Source: Mycobacterium branderi (GTDB lineage Bacteria; Actinomycetota; Actinomycetes; Mycobacteriales; Mycobacteriaceae). From it: 64,000 nucleotides of DNA. The translations under genes and the position numbers were made by a program. Where the stretch lies: positions 806,001 through 870,000 of the forward strand of contig NZ_AP022606.1 of NCBI RefSeq assembly GCF_010728725.1. Reading direction: 5' to 3'. The notes under the pieces were generated by a model. That model did not search any database. It was not told where the DNA came from and saw nothing but the letters and a program-made list of their open reading frames with translations. Shown here piece by piece: positions 46,132 through 56,815 of the stretch; position 1 is the first letter of the stretch; every line of letters begins with the position of its first letter.

Positions 46132-46793
46132 CCCAGCCCGTCGAGCACCGCGCGGGTGCCGGACAACCCCAGCCGGGTGGCGCCGGCGTCGAGCATCGCG
46201 ACGGCGTCGGCGGCGGTACGGATGCCGCCGCTGGCCTTGACGCCGAGCCGCCCGCCGACGGTTGCGGCCATCAGCGCGACGGCCGCCACCGAGGCCCCGC
46301 CGGCCGGATGAAATCCGGTGGAGGTCTTCACGAAGTCCGCGCCGGCGTCCTCGGCGGCGCGGCACACGCCAACCAGGACGTCTCCTGCCGGCAACAACAC
46401 CGCGGACTCGACGATGACCTTGAGCACCGCGGTGGGCACGGCGGCGCGCACCGCCGCGATGTCGGACCGGACGGCGTCCAGCTCACCTGCGAGCGCGGCG
46501 CCCACGTCGATCACCATGTCGACCTCGTCCGCCCCGGATGCGACGGCCAGCGCCGCTTCACGCGCCTTCACCTCGGGCAGGTGCTTGCCCGACGGGAATC
46601 CCGCGACGGTGGCGATCCGCACACCCCCGGCTTTGGCCGCGACCGGCACCATCGACGGCGAGACGCACACGGCGTAGACGCCCAATTCGGCGCCTTCGGC
46701 GACGACGGCGGCCACGTCGGCGGCGGTGGCCTCGGGTTTGAGCAGAGTGTGGTCGACCAGCGCGGCGACCTGGTTTCGGGTCGGCGGCATCAC
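46104..46793 (-). CDS. deoC: deoxyribose-phosphate aldolase DeoC
   Basis: A 229-aa class I aldolase (2-deoxyribose-5-phosphate to acetaldehyde plus glyceraldehyde-3-phosphate). Seen: DHTLLKPEA at the N-terminus, KVIVES, the Schiff-base Lys in FVKTSTGF and VKASGGIRT. Start GTG 46793 overlaps the stop of the upstream gene as GTGA; ATG 46790 is equally possible. It overlaps the convergent DUF2993 gene by 28 bp, so their 3' ends share coding DNA on both strands. Confidence 0.95.
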   Translation of the reverse strand: MMPPTRNQVAALVDHTLLKPEATAADVAAVVAEGAELGVYAVCVSPSMVPVAAKAGGVRIATVAGFPSGKHLPEVKAREAALAVASGADEVDMVIDVGAALAGELDAVRSDIAAVRAAVPTAVLKVIVESAVLLPAGDVLVGVCRAAEDAGADFVKTSTGFHPAGGASVAAVALMAATVGGRLGVKASGGIRTAADAVAMLDAGATRLGLSGTRAVLDGLGQRLSKQES

Positions 46794-47182
46794 ATCTCGG
46801 CGCCGCCGGGGTTACAGCCCGACGCGAGCATCGTGGCGTCGTCGACGACGGGGCGCCACGGCTCGAGGTTCCAGCTGGTCTTGCCCGGTTCGGCGAATTC
46901 CGCCAGCTCCCAGTGACAGATGAACTGCGCGCGCATGCCGGGCGTGTCGGCGCCCGGCGCCTTGGCAAGCACCTCGTGCCAGGCCTCGTCGGCGTCGGCG
47001 GTGCCGGGCTGCCGGGCGGCTGCCCGCGCCGACGGAGTCGGAAACACCCGCAGGCTGGTTCCGTTAGCCCACTGCACCCATTCGGTGTGGTCGACAAACG
47101 GCGGCGTCGCCGTTTCCGCGGATGCGGCAGGGGCGGCCAGCAGCGCGAGAATCAGCGCCCCCGGCACAGCGAAAGCCCGCAT
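46790..47182 (-). CDS. secreted DUF2599 protein (Rv0477-like)
   Basis: A 130-aa protein with a signal peptide ([22 protein letters not shown]) and a small mature domain carrying [15 protein letters not shown] and two Cys (FICHWE and ASGCNPGG) that could form a disulfide. Fits the small secreted DUF2599 family, matching M. tuberculosis Rv0477. It is 4 bp after the DUF2516 gene. Function unknown. Confidence 0.85.
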   Translation of the reverse strand: MRAFAVPGALILALLAAPAASAETATPPFVDHTEWVQWANGTSLRVFPTPSARAAARQPGTADADEAWHEVLAKAPGADTPGMRAQFICHWELAEFAEPGKTSWNLEPWRPVVDDATMLASGCNPGGAEM

Positions 47183-47186
47183 ACGG

Positions 47187-47459
47187 CTAGCGCGATTTGC
47201 CTTGAATCTCAAGGAGTTTGGGGCGCACGTCGACCAGGTAGAGGCCGGCCGCGCCGGCGGCGATCGCCATCCCGAGCACACCCAGCAACCAGGCGAGCGG
47301 CATGGCGACGCCCAAGATCACCAGCCAGATCGGTTTGGTCATTTTGTCGGCGGCGGTGTAGGCGTCCGGCGGCTGCATTGCCGCGTGCACGAACGCGTAC
47401 AGCGTCGTCAGCAGCACGGCGATCAGCAGGTAGGTCAGGACGCTTTGCACAAGGCTCAC
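47187..47459 (-). CDS. DUF2516 small membrane protein (Rv0476-like)
   Basis: A 90-aa protein with two or three hydrophobic segments (about residues 5-27, 43-60 and 62-77) separated by [12 protein letters not shown]. Matches DUF2516 and the Rv0476 position between hbhA and the DUF2599 gene. An intrinsic terminator of hbhA lies in the gap upstream, so it likely has its own promoter. Function unknown. Confidence 0.88.
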   Translation of the reverse strand: MSLVQSVLTYLLIAVLLTTLYAFVHAAMQPPDAYTAADKMTKPIWLVILGVAMPLAWLLGVLGMAIAAGAAGLYLVDVRPKLLEIQGKSR

Positions 47460-47483
47460 CCTGTAAGGGTATGCGGGCGGCCG

Positions 47484-47529
47484 TAAAAACGTCGACTCCG
47501 AGTTGCCCGGCGGGGCAACTCGGAGTCGA
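47484..47529 (-). terminator. intrinsic terminator after hbhA
   Basis: A perfect 17-bp stem (47529-47513 pairing with 47508-47492) with a 4-nt loop. On the minus strand it is followed by CGTTTTT (five T at 47489-47485). It starts 15 bp after the hbhA stop. True U-tract terminators of this strength are rare in mycobacteria, so hbhA transcription is expected to end here. Confidence 0.85.
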
Positions 47530-47543
47530 GGTGGTAGTGCGGA

Positions 47544-48149
47544 TTACTTCTGGGTGACCTTCTTGGCCGGCGACTTCTTGGCGGGCGACTTCTTGGCCGC
47601 GGCCTTGGCCGGGGTCTTCTTGGCCGCCGTCTTCTTGGCCGGGGCCTTCTTCGCCGGCGCCTTCTTGGCGGGCAGCTCGATGCCGACCAGCTTGGCGGCG
47701 CGCTCGCCGACCGCGCGGGTCTGCGACGCGACGGTGCCCAGCGCCTCCTGGGTCAACTCGACTGCCTGGTCGACGTAGCCCTCGGCGCGCGCCGACACGT
47801 CCTCGAAGCTCTGCCGGCTGCGCAACCGCTCCAGGGCGGCCTCGCCGCGCTCGACGAGCTCGTTGTAGCGGTTGGTGGCGGCCTCCAGGTAGCCCTCCGC
47901 GGCGGTCCGCAGCTCATCGGCGGTGAACCGCTCGCGCAGCTCACGCAGCTGCTCGGGCAGGTCCTCCTGCAGCTTGGTCAGCCGCGCACGGCTCTCCTCG
48001 ACCCGGCTGCGGGTGTCGGTGCGGGTTTCTTCGGCGCGCTCACGCAGCTCGGCGAGCAGGTCGTTGACCGTGGCCAGCGCCAGGTCGGCGGCGCCGAGTG
48101 CGGCAAGCAACGGAGCCTTCAGGTCGTCAACGGTCGGGTTGTCGGCCAT
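47544..48149 (-). CDS. hbhA: HbhA, heparin-binding hemagglutinin
   Basis: A 201-aa surface adhesin. The long coiled-coil ([20 protein letters not shown] through [11 protein letters not shown]) precedes a C-terminal Lys/Ala/Pro repeat domain (PAKKAPAKK units) that binds heparan sulfate and is methylated in M. tuberculosis. Near-identical core to the H37Rv protein. ATG 48149 has AAAGGAAA upstream. A strong terminator follows. It lies after the XRE gene as in Rv0474-Rv0475. Confidence 0.96.
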   Translation of the reverse strand: MADNPTVDDLKAPLLAALGAADLALATVNDLLAELRERAEETRTDTRSRVEESRARLTKLQEDLPEQLRELRERFTADELRTAAEGYLEAATNRYNELVERGEAALERLRSRQSFEDVSARAEGYVDQAVELTQEALGTVASQTRAVGERAAKLVGIELPAKKAPAKKAPAKKTAAKKTPAKAAAKKSPAKKSPAKKVTQK

Positions 48150-48213
48150 GGTGTGTGTTTCCTTTCGTGGATGGTTTCTCTAGCGGCGGTCGAACAGTCG
48201 GCGTACCCAACGC

Positions 48214-48600
48214 TTAGGCAGGCTCGTCACGCGCCGCTTCGTTCTGTTGAACGAAAGACGTGTAGATGTCGAGCAGAACCTGCTTCTGCCGCTCGGTGAT
48301 CGCCATGTCGGTGACGATGGCGTCGCGGACCTCGCTAGTCGGGCTGGGTTCGAGGATCCCGGCCCGCACATAGAGAACTTCCGCCGAGACCCGCAGCGCC
48401 TTGGCGATCTGGTTGAGTACGTCAGCGGACGGTTTCCGCAATCCGCGTTCGATCTGGGACAGATACGGATTGCTGACACCGGCCTTTTCCGCCAACTGCC
48501 GCACCGACACCTGGGCCGCCTCACGCTGCGCCCTGATGAAACTGCCGATGTCTGACGCAGCGGTGGACACCACTGCAGCAAGCTTGTCGTCCTGCGGCAT
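48214..48600 (-). CDS. XRE-family regulator (Rv0474-like)
   Basis: A 128-aa regulator with one XRE helix-turn-helix ([22 protein letters not shown], about residues 28-50). ATG 48600 is chosen over the longer GTG 48642 because of GAGGAG 7 nt upstream and the conserved [11 protein letters not shown] start. In M. tuberculosis Rv0474 is reported to be copper-responsive and to repress rpoB. An 8+13+8 inverted repeat lies upstream at 48654-48682. Confidence 0.9.
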   Translation of the reverse strand: MPQDDKLAAVVSTAASDIGSFIRAQREAAQVSVRQLAEKAGVSNPYLSQIERGLRKPSADVLNQIAKALRVSAEVLYVRAGILEPSPTSEVRDAIVTDMAITERQKQVLLDIYTSFVQQNEAARDEPA

Positions 48601-48653
48601 TGGTGCTCCTCGCGTCTGATCGTCGGTGCTGACGCGCACCACAGTACGACCAG

Positions 48654-48682
48654 GTGCTAACTATTGCAAGCACTGTTAGCAC
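48654..48682. promoter_or_regulatory. 8+13+8 inverted repeat upstream of the XRE gene
   Basis: GTGCTAAC (48654-48661) and GTTAGCAC (48675-48682) pair perfectly across 13 bp. The site lies between the DUF445 stop and the XRE gene, about 55-80 bp upstream of ATG 48600, a fitting place for XRE autoregulation. The half-sites resemble CIRCE but in the everted order, so this is not a HrcA site. Confidence 0.5.
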
Positions 48683-48685
48683 AGC

Positions 48686-50047
48686 TCAGAACATTAGCTG
48701 CGCCACCGTATAGATCACCAGGCCGGCCAGCGAGCCCACCACGGTGCCGTTGATCCGGATGAACTGCAGGTCCCGGCCGACATGCAACTCGATGCGACGG
48801 CTGGCCTCGGCGGCATCCCAGCGCTCGATGGTGTCGGTGATGATCGCGGTGATCTCAACGCCGTACTGCGACACCAGGTGCTGGGCCGCGCGCACGATCC
48901 AGTCGTCGACCTTGTCGCGCAAGTCGGCGTCGTCGCGCAGCGACTCACCGATCCGCACCACGGTGTCGGCGATGCGGGTGCGCAGGGCGCTGGACGGGTC
49001 GTCGACGCCCTCGAGAACCAGCCGTTTCAGGGTCTTCCAGGCCGTCGCTGCGGCGTTGGTGACCTCGTCGCGAGCCATCAGCTGCTCCTTGACGGCCTCG
49101 GCACGCGCGATCGTCGCCTCGTCGTGCTGCAGGTCGTCGGCGAACTCGAAGAGGAACCGGGTCGCCGAGCGGCGCAGCTCGTGGTCGGGGTTGCGCCGCA
49201 CCTTGTCGGTGAAGTCCATCAGCTCGCGGTGGATACGGTCGCCGACCAGATGGTCGATGAACCGCGGCGACCAGCTCGGCGAGTCACGCTCGACCACCCG
49301 CTGAATGACCTCACCGGCGTTCAGCGACCACTGGAACGCCCGGTCGGCCAGCAACTGGATCAACGCCTCCTGCCGGTTCTCGGCCAGCAGGGTGGCCAGC
49401 ACCCGGCCCACCGGCGGGCCCCACTTCGGCTCGGCGATGCGCCGGACGATCATCCGGTCGATGACATGCTGGACGTCCTCGTCGCGCAGCAGTTCCATCA
49501 GCACGCGCAGCACGGTCGCGGTCTCGGCGGCCACCCGCTGGGCGTGGGAGATTTCCGAAAGCCACTTGCCCAGCCGGCTCGGAATCTGCGCGTCCCGCAG
49601 CTTGGTCTCCACCACCGGCGGGGAGAGGAAGTTCTCCCGCACGAACGTGCCCAGGCCCTCCCCTAGCTGGTCTTTCTTGCGCTTGATGATCGCCGTGTGC
49701 GGGATCGGGATGCCGAGCGGATGCTTGAACAGCGCGGTGACGGCGAACCAGTCCGCCAGTGCGCCCACCATGCCCGCCTCGGCGGCCGCACCGACGTAGC
49801 CGACCCAGGCCGCCGCCCCGCCCCCGGACTGCGCCCAATGGCAGCCGAGAAAGATCCCGGTGGCGCCGACCAGGAAGCTCAGTGCCACCACCTTCATCCG
49901 GCGCAGGGCCCGGCGTCGTTCGGCGTCGGCCTGCGGATCGGCCGCGACGAACGATTCCGCCAGGGACATGGGGGCGGGCTGCGCTCGGATCGGCAGCCGC
50001 ACCCGCGCCGCTGGATTGGCTCGATGTACCACTCCCCCATCATCCAC
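48686..50047 (-). CDS. DUF445 membrane protein (Rv0473-like)
   Basis: A 453-aa protein (GTG 50047; ATG 49969 would give 427 aa). Membrane segments near residues 52-70, 78-95 and at the C-terminus (about 430-450) flank a long charged helical region, the DUF445/YheB-type layout. DWFAVTALFKHPLGIPIPHTAII is the family signature. Function unknown. It is divergent from the TetR gene madR, with a GTTACC direct repeat (50062-50074) between them. Confidence 0.87.
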   Translation of the reverse strand: MDDGGVVHRANPAARVRLPIRAQPAPMSLAESFVAADPQADAERRRALRRMKVVALSFLVGATGIFLGCHWAQSGGGAAAWVGYVGAAAEAGMVGALADWFAVTALFKHPLGIPIPHTAIIKRKKDQLGEGLGTFVRENFLSPPVVETKLRDAQIPSRLGKWLSEISHAQRVAAETATVLRVLMELLRDEDVQHVIDRMIVRRIAEPKWGPPVGRVLATLLAENRQEALIQLLADRAFQWSLNAGEVIQRVVERDSPSWSPRFIDHLVGDRIHRELMDFTDKVRRNPDHELRRSATRFLFEFADDLQHDEATIARAEAVKEQLMARDEVTNAAATAWKTLKRLVLEGVDDPSSALRTRIADTVVRIGESLRDDADLRDKVDDWIVRAAQHLVSQYGVEITAIITDTIERWDAAEASRRIELHVGRDLQFIRINGTVVGSLAGLVIYTVAQLMF

Positions 50048-50061
50048 TGTGAAAATGGGTA

Positions 50062-50074
50062 GTTACCTGTTACC
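50062..50074. promoter_or_regulatory. GTTACC direct repeat between DUF445 and TetR genes
   Basis: GTTACC at 50062-50067 and again at 50069-50074, 7 bp apart in phase, in the short gap of two divergent genes. On the minus strand it supplies a TAACTA-like -10 before GTG 50047. It may be a promoter element or part of a TetR operator; support is weak. Confidence 0.25.
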
Positions 50075-50134
50075 GGCCCAGCTGCCAAGCCACCGGAGAC
50101 CGTAATATCGAGAGCGTCTGATGAATGGGAATCC

Positions 50135-50842
50135 GTGACAGTGGCACAGCAGGTCCCGGCCGGCAACGTAAAGACCGATGGCCGCAAGCGACGTTGGCAC
50201 CAGCACAAGGTGGAACGCCGCAATGAGCTGATCGACGGGACGATCGAAGCGATCCGACGGCGAGGTCGCTACGTCAGCATGGACGAGATCGCCAGCGAGA
50301 TCGGGGTCTCCAAGACGGTTCTGTACCGCTACTTCGTCGACAAGAACGACCTGACGACCGCAGTGATGATGCGGTTTACCCAGCAAACACTGATCCCCAA
50401 CATGGCGGCGGCGCTCTCCTCGAATCTGGACGGCTTCGACTTGGCCCGCGAAATCATCCGGGTTTACGTCGAGACCGTGGCGGCCGAACCCGAGCCGTAC
50501 CGGTTCGTGATGGCCAACAGCTCGGCCAGCAAGAGCAAGGTCGTCGCGGACTCCGAGCGGATCATCGCCCGCATGATCGCGGTCATGCTGCGCCGCCGCA
50601 TGCAGCAAGCCGGGATGGACACCGGCGGTGCCGAGCCCTGGGCCTACATGATTGTCGGCGGGGTGCAACTGGCCACCCACTCGTGGTTGCTGGAGCCCCG
50701 CATGACCGCAGACGAGCTGATCGACTACCTGACCATGCTCAGCTGGAGTGCGTTGTGCGGGATCGTCGAGGTCGGCGGATCGCTGGAGAAGTTCCGCGGC
50801 CAACCGCACCCGCCGCCGATCGTTCCGCCGCTACCACGCTAG
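50135..50842 (+). CDS. madR: TetR regulator MadR (Rv0472c-like)
   Basis: A 235-aa TetR protein with a basic N-terminus (DGRKRRWHQHKVERR), helix-turn-helix MDEIASEIGVSKTVLYRYFVDK at about 48-69, and a ligand domain ending in a Pro-rich tail (QPHPPPIVPPLPR). It matches the position and features of M. tuberculosis Rv0472c, reported as MadR, a repressor of the mycolic acid desaturase genes desA1 and desA2. GTG 50135 start. Divergent from DUF445 and 9 bp before the prenyltransferase gene. Confidence 0.85.
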   Translation: MTVAQQVPAGNVKTDGRKRRWHQHKVERRNELIDGTIEAIRRRGRYVSMDEIASEIGVSKTVLYRYFVDKNDLTTAVMMRFTQQTLIPNMAAALSSNLDGFDLAREIIRVYVETVAAEPEPYRFVMANSSASKSKVVADSERIIARMIAVMLRRRMQQAGMDTGGAEPWAYMIVGGVQLATHSWLLEPRMTADELIDYLTMLSWSALCGIVEVGGSLEKFRGQPHPPPIVPPLPR

Positions 50843-50851
50843 GCACCTGCG

Positions 50852-51862
50852 ATGTCCGACCTGACAGTCCGTTCCCGGCTCAGTTCGTGGGCATACGCCT
50901 TGCGCACCACCAACCCGCCGCCGGCCGCGCCGGTCGACGTCGTCACCCGCTGGCTTGTCGTGACCCGCGCCGCCGTGCTGCCGATGACGCTGTTCGCCGG
51001 CCTGGTCGCCGCGCTGCTGGCGGTCGGCCGGCCCGGGCTGGACTGGCGCTGGCTGGTCCTCGCCATCGCCGGAATCACGTTGGCGCACATCGCCAATAAC
51101 TTGATGAACGACCTCTACGACACGCAGACCGGCACCGACAGCGCCAGCTATCCGCGGGCCCTGTACGCCCCGCACCCGGTGCTCTCGGGTCTGGTCAGCC
51201 GTCGCACCCTGCTCGTCGCGATCGCCGCGGTGAACCTTGCCGACCTCGCGATCCTGGTCGTGTTGACGTGGGCGCGGGGCTGGCCGGTGGTTGCCTTCGC
51301 GTTGTCCGGTTTTGCGTTGAGCGTCGCCTATACCGCGCCGCCGGTGCGCCTGAAGAAACGCGGCTTGGGCGAACCCGACGTCTTCGTGGTGTGGGGCCCG
51401 CTGATGGTGTGCGGGACCTACTACTCGGCGGTCGGCGCGGTCGGCTGGGACGTCCTGTTGGCGTCGCTGCCCTACGGGCTGCTGTGCACCACCGTGTTGA
51501 TGGGCAAGCACATCGACAAGATCCCCTACGACGCGCCGCTCGGCATCCACACGCTGCCGGTGATCCTCGGCGAAACCCGCGCCCGCGCCGTCACGCTCGC
51601 CATGATGGTCGGCTTCTACGTGTTGGCGGCAGTCGCGGTGGCCGCGGGCGCGATACCGTGGCCGGCGCTGCTCGTCGTGCTGGCGCTGCCACGACTTGTC
51701 AAGGTATGGCCGTATTTTCGGCGCCCGCCGCCCGACGAGCCGCCGGCGGGATATCCGGTGTGGCCGCTGTGGTATGCGGCGCTGGCCTGGGTCCACGTCC
51801 GGCAGGCGGGTGCGCTGCTGGTGGTCGGCCTGGCGATCGGCGCGCTGTTACGCACCCTGTGA
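50852..51862 (+). CDS. UbiA-family prenyltransferase (MenA-like)
   Basis: A 336-aa polytopic membrane protein. The first Asp-rich motif NDLYD (residues 86-90) lies in LAHIANNLMNDLYDTQTGTD, and the second region reads AYTAPPVRLKKRGLGEPDVF, typical of UbiA/MenA enzymes that attach prenyl chains to aromatic acceptors. About eight to nine hydrophobic segments. H37Rv has no such gene at this locus as I recall it; its MenA is Rv0534c. The start is 9 bp after madR, so the two may be co-regulated. Confidence 0.88.
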   Translation: MSDLTVRSRLSSWAYALRTTNPPPAAPVDVVTRWLVVTRAAVLPMTLFAGLVAALLAVGRPGLDWRWLVLAIAGITLAHIANNLMNDLYDTQTGTDSASYPRALYAPHPVLSGLVSRRTLLVAIAAVNLADLAILVVLTWARGWPVVAFALSGFALSVAYTAPPVRLKKRGLGEPDVFVVWGPLMVCGTYYSAVGAVGWDVLLASLPYGLLCTTVLMGKHIDKIPYDAPLGIHTLPVILGETRARAVTLAMMVGFYVLAAVAVAAGAIPWPALLVVLALPRLVKVWPYFRRPPPDEPPAGYPVWPLWYAALAWVHVRQAGALLVVGLAIGALLRTL

Positions 51863-51889
51863 CGTTGTCTCGCTTTGGAGAAGTAGCGC

Positions 51890-52765
51890 TCAGCCCTTGG
51901 TGAGGGTGAACTGCGCCACCTCGGTGATGCCGCGGTTGAAGAAGTCGGCGCATCCGGTCAGGTATCGCAAGTAGCGCTGGTAGACCTCTTCGGAGGTCGC
52001 GGCAACCGCTTCGTCGTGATGGGCCACCAGGTTCGCCGCCCAGGTGTCGAGGGTCCTGACGTAATGCGGGTTGAGCCGCTGGATGTCGGCGACCGAAAAT
52101 CCGGCAGCGCTCGAATACTCGACGACGTCTTCTGCCGAGGGGACCTGGCCGCCGGGGAATATCTCCTTGCCGATGAACCGCATGAATCTCAGATCGCTCA
52201 TCGTGATCGGGATGCCGTGCTTTTTCCAATAGCCCGGCGCGTGGGGGAATATCGTCTGCAGAACCATTCGGCCGTCGCTGGGCAGCACGCGATGGGCCAT
52301 CTCGAAAAACGCCGCATACCGCTGTTTGCCGAACGCCTCGAACGCCTCGATGCTGACAATGCGGTCGACCGGGTCGTCGAACTCTTCCCAGCCGTGCAGC
52401 AGCACCTGATGGGAACGGCGCGTGTCGAGGCCGCCGAGCAGACGCCGACAGTAGGTGTGCTGATTCTTGCTCAAGGTCAGGCCGACGACGTTGACGTCGT
52501 AGTGCTCGATGGCGCGCCGCATCGCCGAACCCCACCCGCAGCCGACGTCGAGCAGCGTCATGCCCGGCGCCAGATCCAGCTTGGAAAGGTTCAGATCGAC
52601 CTTGGCGAGCTGCGCCTCCCCCAGCGTCATGTCCTCGCGTTCGAAGTACGCGCAGCTGTAGGTCCGAGACGGATCCTGGAATAGCCCGAAAAAGTCATCG
52701 GACAAGTCGTAATGCGCCTGAACGTCCTCGAAGTACGGCCGCATTGTGGTCGCGCCCTTAGCCAT
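51890..52765 (-). CDS. mycolic acid methyltransferase-family protein
   Basis: A 291-aa member of the CmaA/MmaA/UmaA family. SAM motif [12 protein letters not shown], followed by [11 protein letters not shown]. The N-terminal [15 protein letters not shown] resembles MmaA4, while the C-terminus ([13 protein letters not shown]) resembles UmaA. At the bicarbonate-site position where PcaA has LLHTI it reads VLQTI (His to Gln), as in MmaA4, and GAFEHF is EAFEAF. ATG 52765 with GGAGG 8 nt upstream. It acts on acyl chains during mycolic acid modification; precise product unknown. Confidence 0.88.
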   Translation of the reverse strand: MAKGATTMRPYFEDVQAHYDLSDDFFGLFQDPSRTYSCAYFEREDMTLGEAQLAKVDLNLSKLDLAPGMTLLDVGCGWGSAMRRAIEHYDVNVVGLTLSKNQHTYCRRLLGGLDTRRSHQVLLHGWEEFDDPVDRIVSIEAFEAFGKQRYAAFFEMAHRVLPSDGRMVLQTIFPHAPGYWKKHGIPITMSDLRFMRFIGKEIFPGGQVPSAEDVVEYSSAAGFSVADIQRLNPHYVRTLDTWAANLVAHHDEAVAATSEEVYQRYLRYLTGCADFFNRGITEVAQFTLTKG

Positions 52766-52982
52766 ATCTGGACCTCCGCGCATCCGTAGTTTGGCACCCG
52801 GCCTAACTCGGGTACCCACCGAAAATGGCCACAAACACCCGATCGCCCGGCCCTGCGTCACCCGGTTCCCCGCGCCCCGTCGGTGGCGCCAATACCGCTA
52901 CGGCACATGCCGTTACAGACACACCCGCCATCCCGCCGGGGCCAATTGCAGCGCTCCGCGGCTGCGTATAAGGTCTGCGGCT

Positions 52983-53879
52983 ATGACACACGGCCACGCT
53001 GAACTCAAGCCGGATGTCGACCACATCCAGTCGCACTACGACCGGTCGAACGAATTCTTCAAGCTCTGGCTCGACCCTTCGATGACCTACAGCTGCGCGT
53101 ACTGGGAAGACGGCGCCACGACGCTGGAAGAGGCGCAGTACGCCAAACGTGAGCTGGCGCTCGGCAAGCTTGGGTTGAAGCCGGGGATGACCCTGCTCGA
53201 CATCGGTTGCGGTTGGGGCTCGACCATGCGGCACGCGATCGAAAAGTACGACGTCAATGTCATCGGGCTGACGTTGAGCGAAAACCAATTGGTGCACTGC
53301 CAGCAAAAGTTCGACGAAATGGACAGCCCGCGGCGCAAAGAGGTGCGGCTTCAGGGCTGGGAAGAATTCGACGAGCCGGTGGACCGCATTGTGTCGCTGG
53401 GCGCGTTCGAGCACTTCGCCGACGGCATCGGCACTTACGAGCGCTACGCCGACTTTTTCAAGATGACCTACAACGTGATGCGCGACGACGGCGTCATGCT
53501 GCTGCACACCATCGTGGTGCCCACCGCCGAGGAGGGCGAAAAGCTCGGGCTGAAGAGGACGATGTCGCTGATGCGGTTCATCAGCTTCATCCGCAAAGAG
53601 ATCTACCCCGGCGGCCGCTTGCCGCAAGTCGACATCGTCGACAAGTACGCCACCGAGGCCGGGTTCGACATCACCCGCCACCACTTCATCGGCAAGAACT
53701 ACGTGCGCACTCTGGACACCTGGGCAAAGGCCCTGGAAGCGCACAAAGACCAGGCGATCGAGCTCAAGGGCGAGCAGATGTACGAGACCTTCATCAAGTA
53801 CCTGACCGGCTGCCGCGAACTGTTCCGCGACGGCTACACCAACGTCTGCCAGTTCACAATGGAAAAACGGGCCGCTTAG
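52983..53879 (+). CDS. cyclopropane mycolic acid synthase, CmaA2-like
   Basis: A 298-aa SAM-dependent cyclopropane synthase. Key segments [58 protein letters not shown] and LLHTIVVP all fit CmaA2 more closely than PcaA, although its position and orientation match pcaA (Rv0470c). Cys in TYSCAY and the Glu/His pair (GAFEHF, LLHTI) expected for bicarbonate binding are intact. It is divergent from the 51890 gene, 217 bp away. Confidence 0.88.
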   Translation: MTHGHAELKPDVDHIQSHYDRSNEFFKLWLDPSMTYSCAYWEDGATTLEEAQYAKRELALGKLGLKPGMTLLDIGCGWGSTMRHAIEKYDVNVIGLTLSENQLVHCQQKFDEMDSPRRKEVRLQGWEEFDEPVDRIVSLGAFEHFADGIGTYERYADFFKMTYNVMRDDGVMLLHTIVVPTAEEGEKLGLKRTMSLMRFISFIRKEIYPGGRLPQVDIVDKYATEAGFDITRHHFIGKNYVRTLDTWAKALEAHKDQAIELKGEQMYETFIKYLTGCRELFRDGYTNVCQFTMEKRAA

Positions 53880-53900
53880 CCGGCGGCCCGCTCAACAGCC

Positions 53901-55743
<1,843 letters not shown>

Positions 55744-55815
55744 TCAGTGCGGTGCTGCGCATACTTTACCGCAGCCCGAAAGGTCTGCTCCGCACCGCAA
55801 CTCGTGGCCACGGCC

Positions 55816-56667
55816 TCAGTATGAATAGAAGCCCTGACCCGACTTTTTGCCCAGTAAGCCGGCTTCCACCATGCGCAGCAATAGCGGCGGCGGCGCGTAC
55901 TGCGGCTCCTTGAATTCCTCGAACATCTTGTCGGCGATCAGCTTGCAGGTGTCCAGCCCGACCAGATCGCAGAGCCGCAACGGCCCCATCGGGTGCGACA
56001 GCCCGGCGACCACGGCCTTGTCGACGTCTTCGACGGTGGCGAACCCGGCCTCGACCATCCGGATCGCCGACAACAAGTAGGGCACCAGCAGCGCATTGAC
56101 CACAAAGCCCGACCGGTCACTGCAACGCACCACCTGCTTGCCCAGCACCGCGCTGGCGAATTCCTCGGTGCGCGCGGCCGCGGCCTCGTCGGTGACAAGC
56201 GTGGACACCAGCTCGACCAGCGGCAGCACCGGCACCGGGTTGAAGAAGTGCAGTCCGAGCACCCGGCGCGGGTTCTTGGTGGCCGCGGCCAGTTTCATGA
56301 TCGGGATGCTGGACGTGTTCGACGCCAGCACCGCGTCGGGATCGGTGATGATCTCGTCGAGCTCGGCGAAAATCTTCGCCTTGACGGCCTCGTCCTCGAT
56401 GACGGCTTCGATGACCAGTTGCCGGTCGGCGAGGTCTTTGAGATCGGTGGTGAAGGTCAGCTTCTCGACGGCGCCGTCGCGCTCGCGTTCGGTGATCTTG
56501 CCGGCGCTCACACCGCGCTCCAGCGACTTCACGATGCGGTTGCGTCCCGCCGTGATCAGCGCCTCGGTGGTCTCGAAGATCGTCACGCCGACACCGGCGC
56601 GTGCCGACACCTCGGCGATCCCGGCGCCCATTTGGCCGGCTCCGATGACGCCTACTCGTTCGATCAT
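55816..56667 (-). CDS. fadB2: 3-hydroxybutyryl-CoA dehydrogenase FadB2
   Basis: A 283-aa 3-hydroxyacyl-CoA dehydrogenase. N-terminal NAD motif GAGQMGAG at about residues 8-15, the catalytic His in LHFFNPVPVLPLVE, and a C-terminal domain (LSHPMGPLRLCDLVGLDT) ending GKKSGQGFYSY. It converts 3-hydroxybutyryl-CoA to acetoacetyl-CoA with NAD(P). ATG 56667 has AAGGAAAA upstream; the longer frame is not needed. Same order as M. tuberculosis icl1-fadB2. Two hairpin-forming repeats separate it from icl1. Confidence 0.94.
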   Translation of the reverse strand: MIERVGVIGAGQMGAGIAEVSARAGVGVTIFETTEALITAGRNRIVKSLERGVSAGKITERERDGAVEKLTFTTDLKDLADRQLVIEAVIEDEAVKAKIFAELDEIITDPDAVLASNTSSIPIMKLAAATKNPRRVLGLHFFNPVPVLPLVELVSTLVTDEAAAARTEEFASAVLGKQVVRCSDRSGFVVNALLVPYLLSAIRMVEAGFATVEDVDKAVVAGLSHPMGPLRLCDLVGLDTCKLIADKMFEEFKEPQYAPPPLLLRMVEAGLLGKKSGQGFYSY

Positions 56668-56678
56668 TGTTTTCCTTT

Positions 56679-56740
56679 CGCCGAGCGTGAAGCCGTTGCG
56701 AAAAATCAGGCGAAAACTAGCAACAGCTTCACGCTCGGCG
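56679..56740. repeat. 21-bp inverted repeat between icl1 and fadB2
   Basis: Left arm 56679-56699 and right arm 56720-56740 pair at 20 of 21 positions across a 20-bp AT-richer loop. The arms begin CGCCGAGCGTGAAGC. As RNA it would form a strong stem just before the fadB2 ribosome site. No U-tract follows on either strand. It could be an attenuator, an RNA-stability element, or one copy of a dispersed mycobacterial intergenic palindrome. Confidence 0.6.
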
Positions 56741-56768
56741 CAAAAGGCCTCAGTGGCTCGAGCCTTCG

Positions 56769-56815
56769 GTTCCACTTCCTCCTCGCGGGCCAGGCCCGCT
56801 CGTCGTCAGTGGAAC
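56769..56815 (-). terminator. nested hairpin overlapping the icl1 stop, candidate terminator
   Basis: Outer arms GTTCCACT (56769-56776) and AGTGGAAC (56808-56815) pair perfectly and enclose a GC-rich inner hairpin, GCGGGCC-A-GGCCCGC (56785-56799). The outer arm includes the icl1 stop codon. No U-tract follows. It fits the tract-less hairpins proposed as terminators or mRNA 3'-end stabilisers in mycobacteria. Confidence 0.45.

Noticed and set aside
48654..48682. A possible CIRCE/HrcA site
   Set aside because: The half-sites are GTGCTAAC then GTTAGCAC, the everted order of CIRCE (TTAGCACTC-N9-GAGTGCTAA), and the spacer is 13 bp, not 9.
52983..53879. Naming this gene pcaA from its position
   Set aside because: The protein sequence ([17 protein letters not shown], insertion before the YERY segment) is closer to CmaA2 than to PcaA, so no symbol was given.
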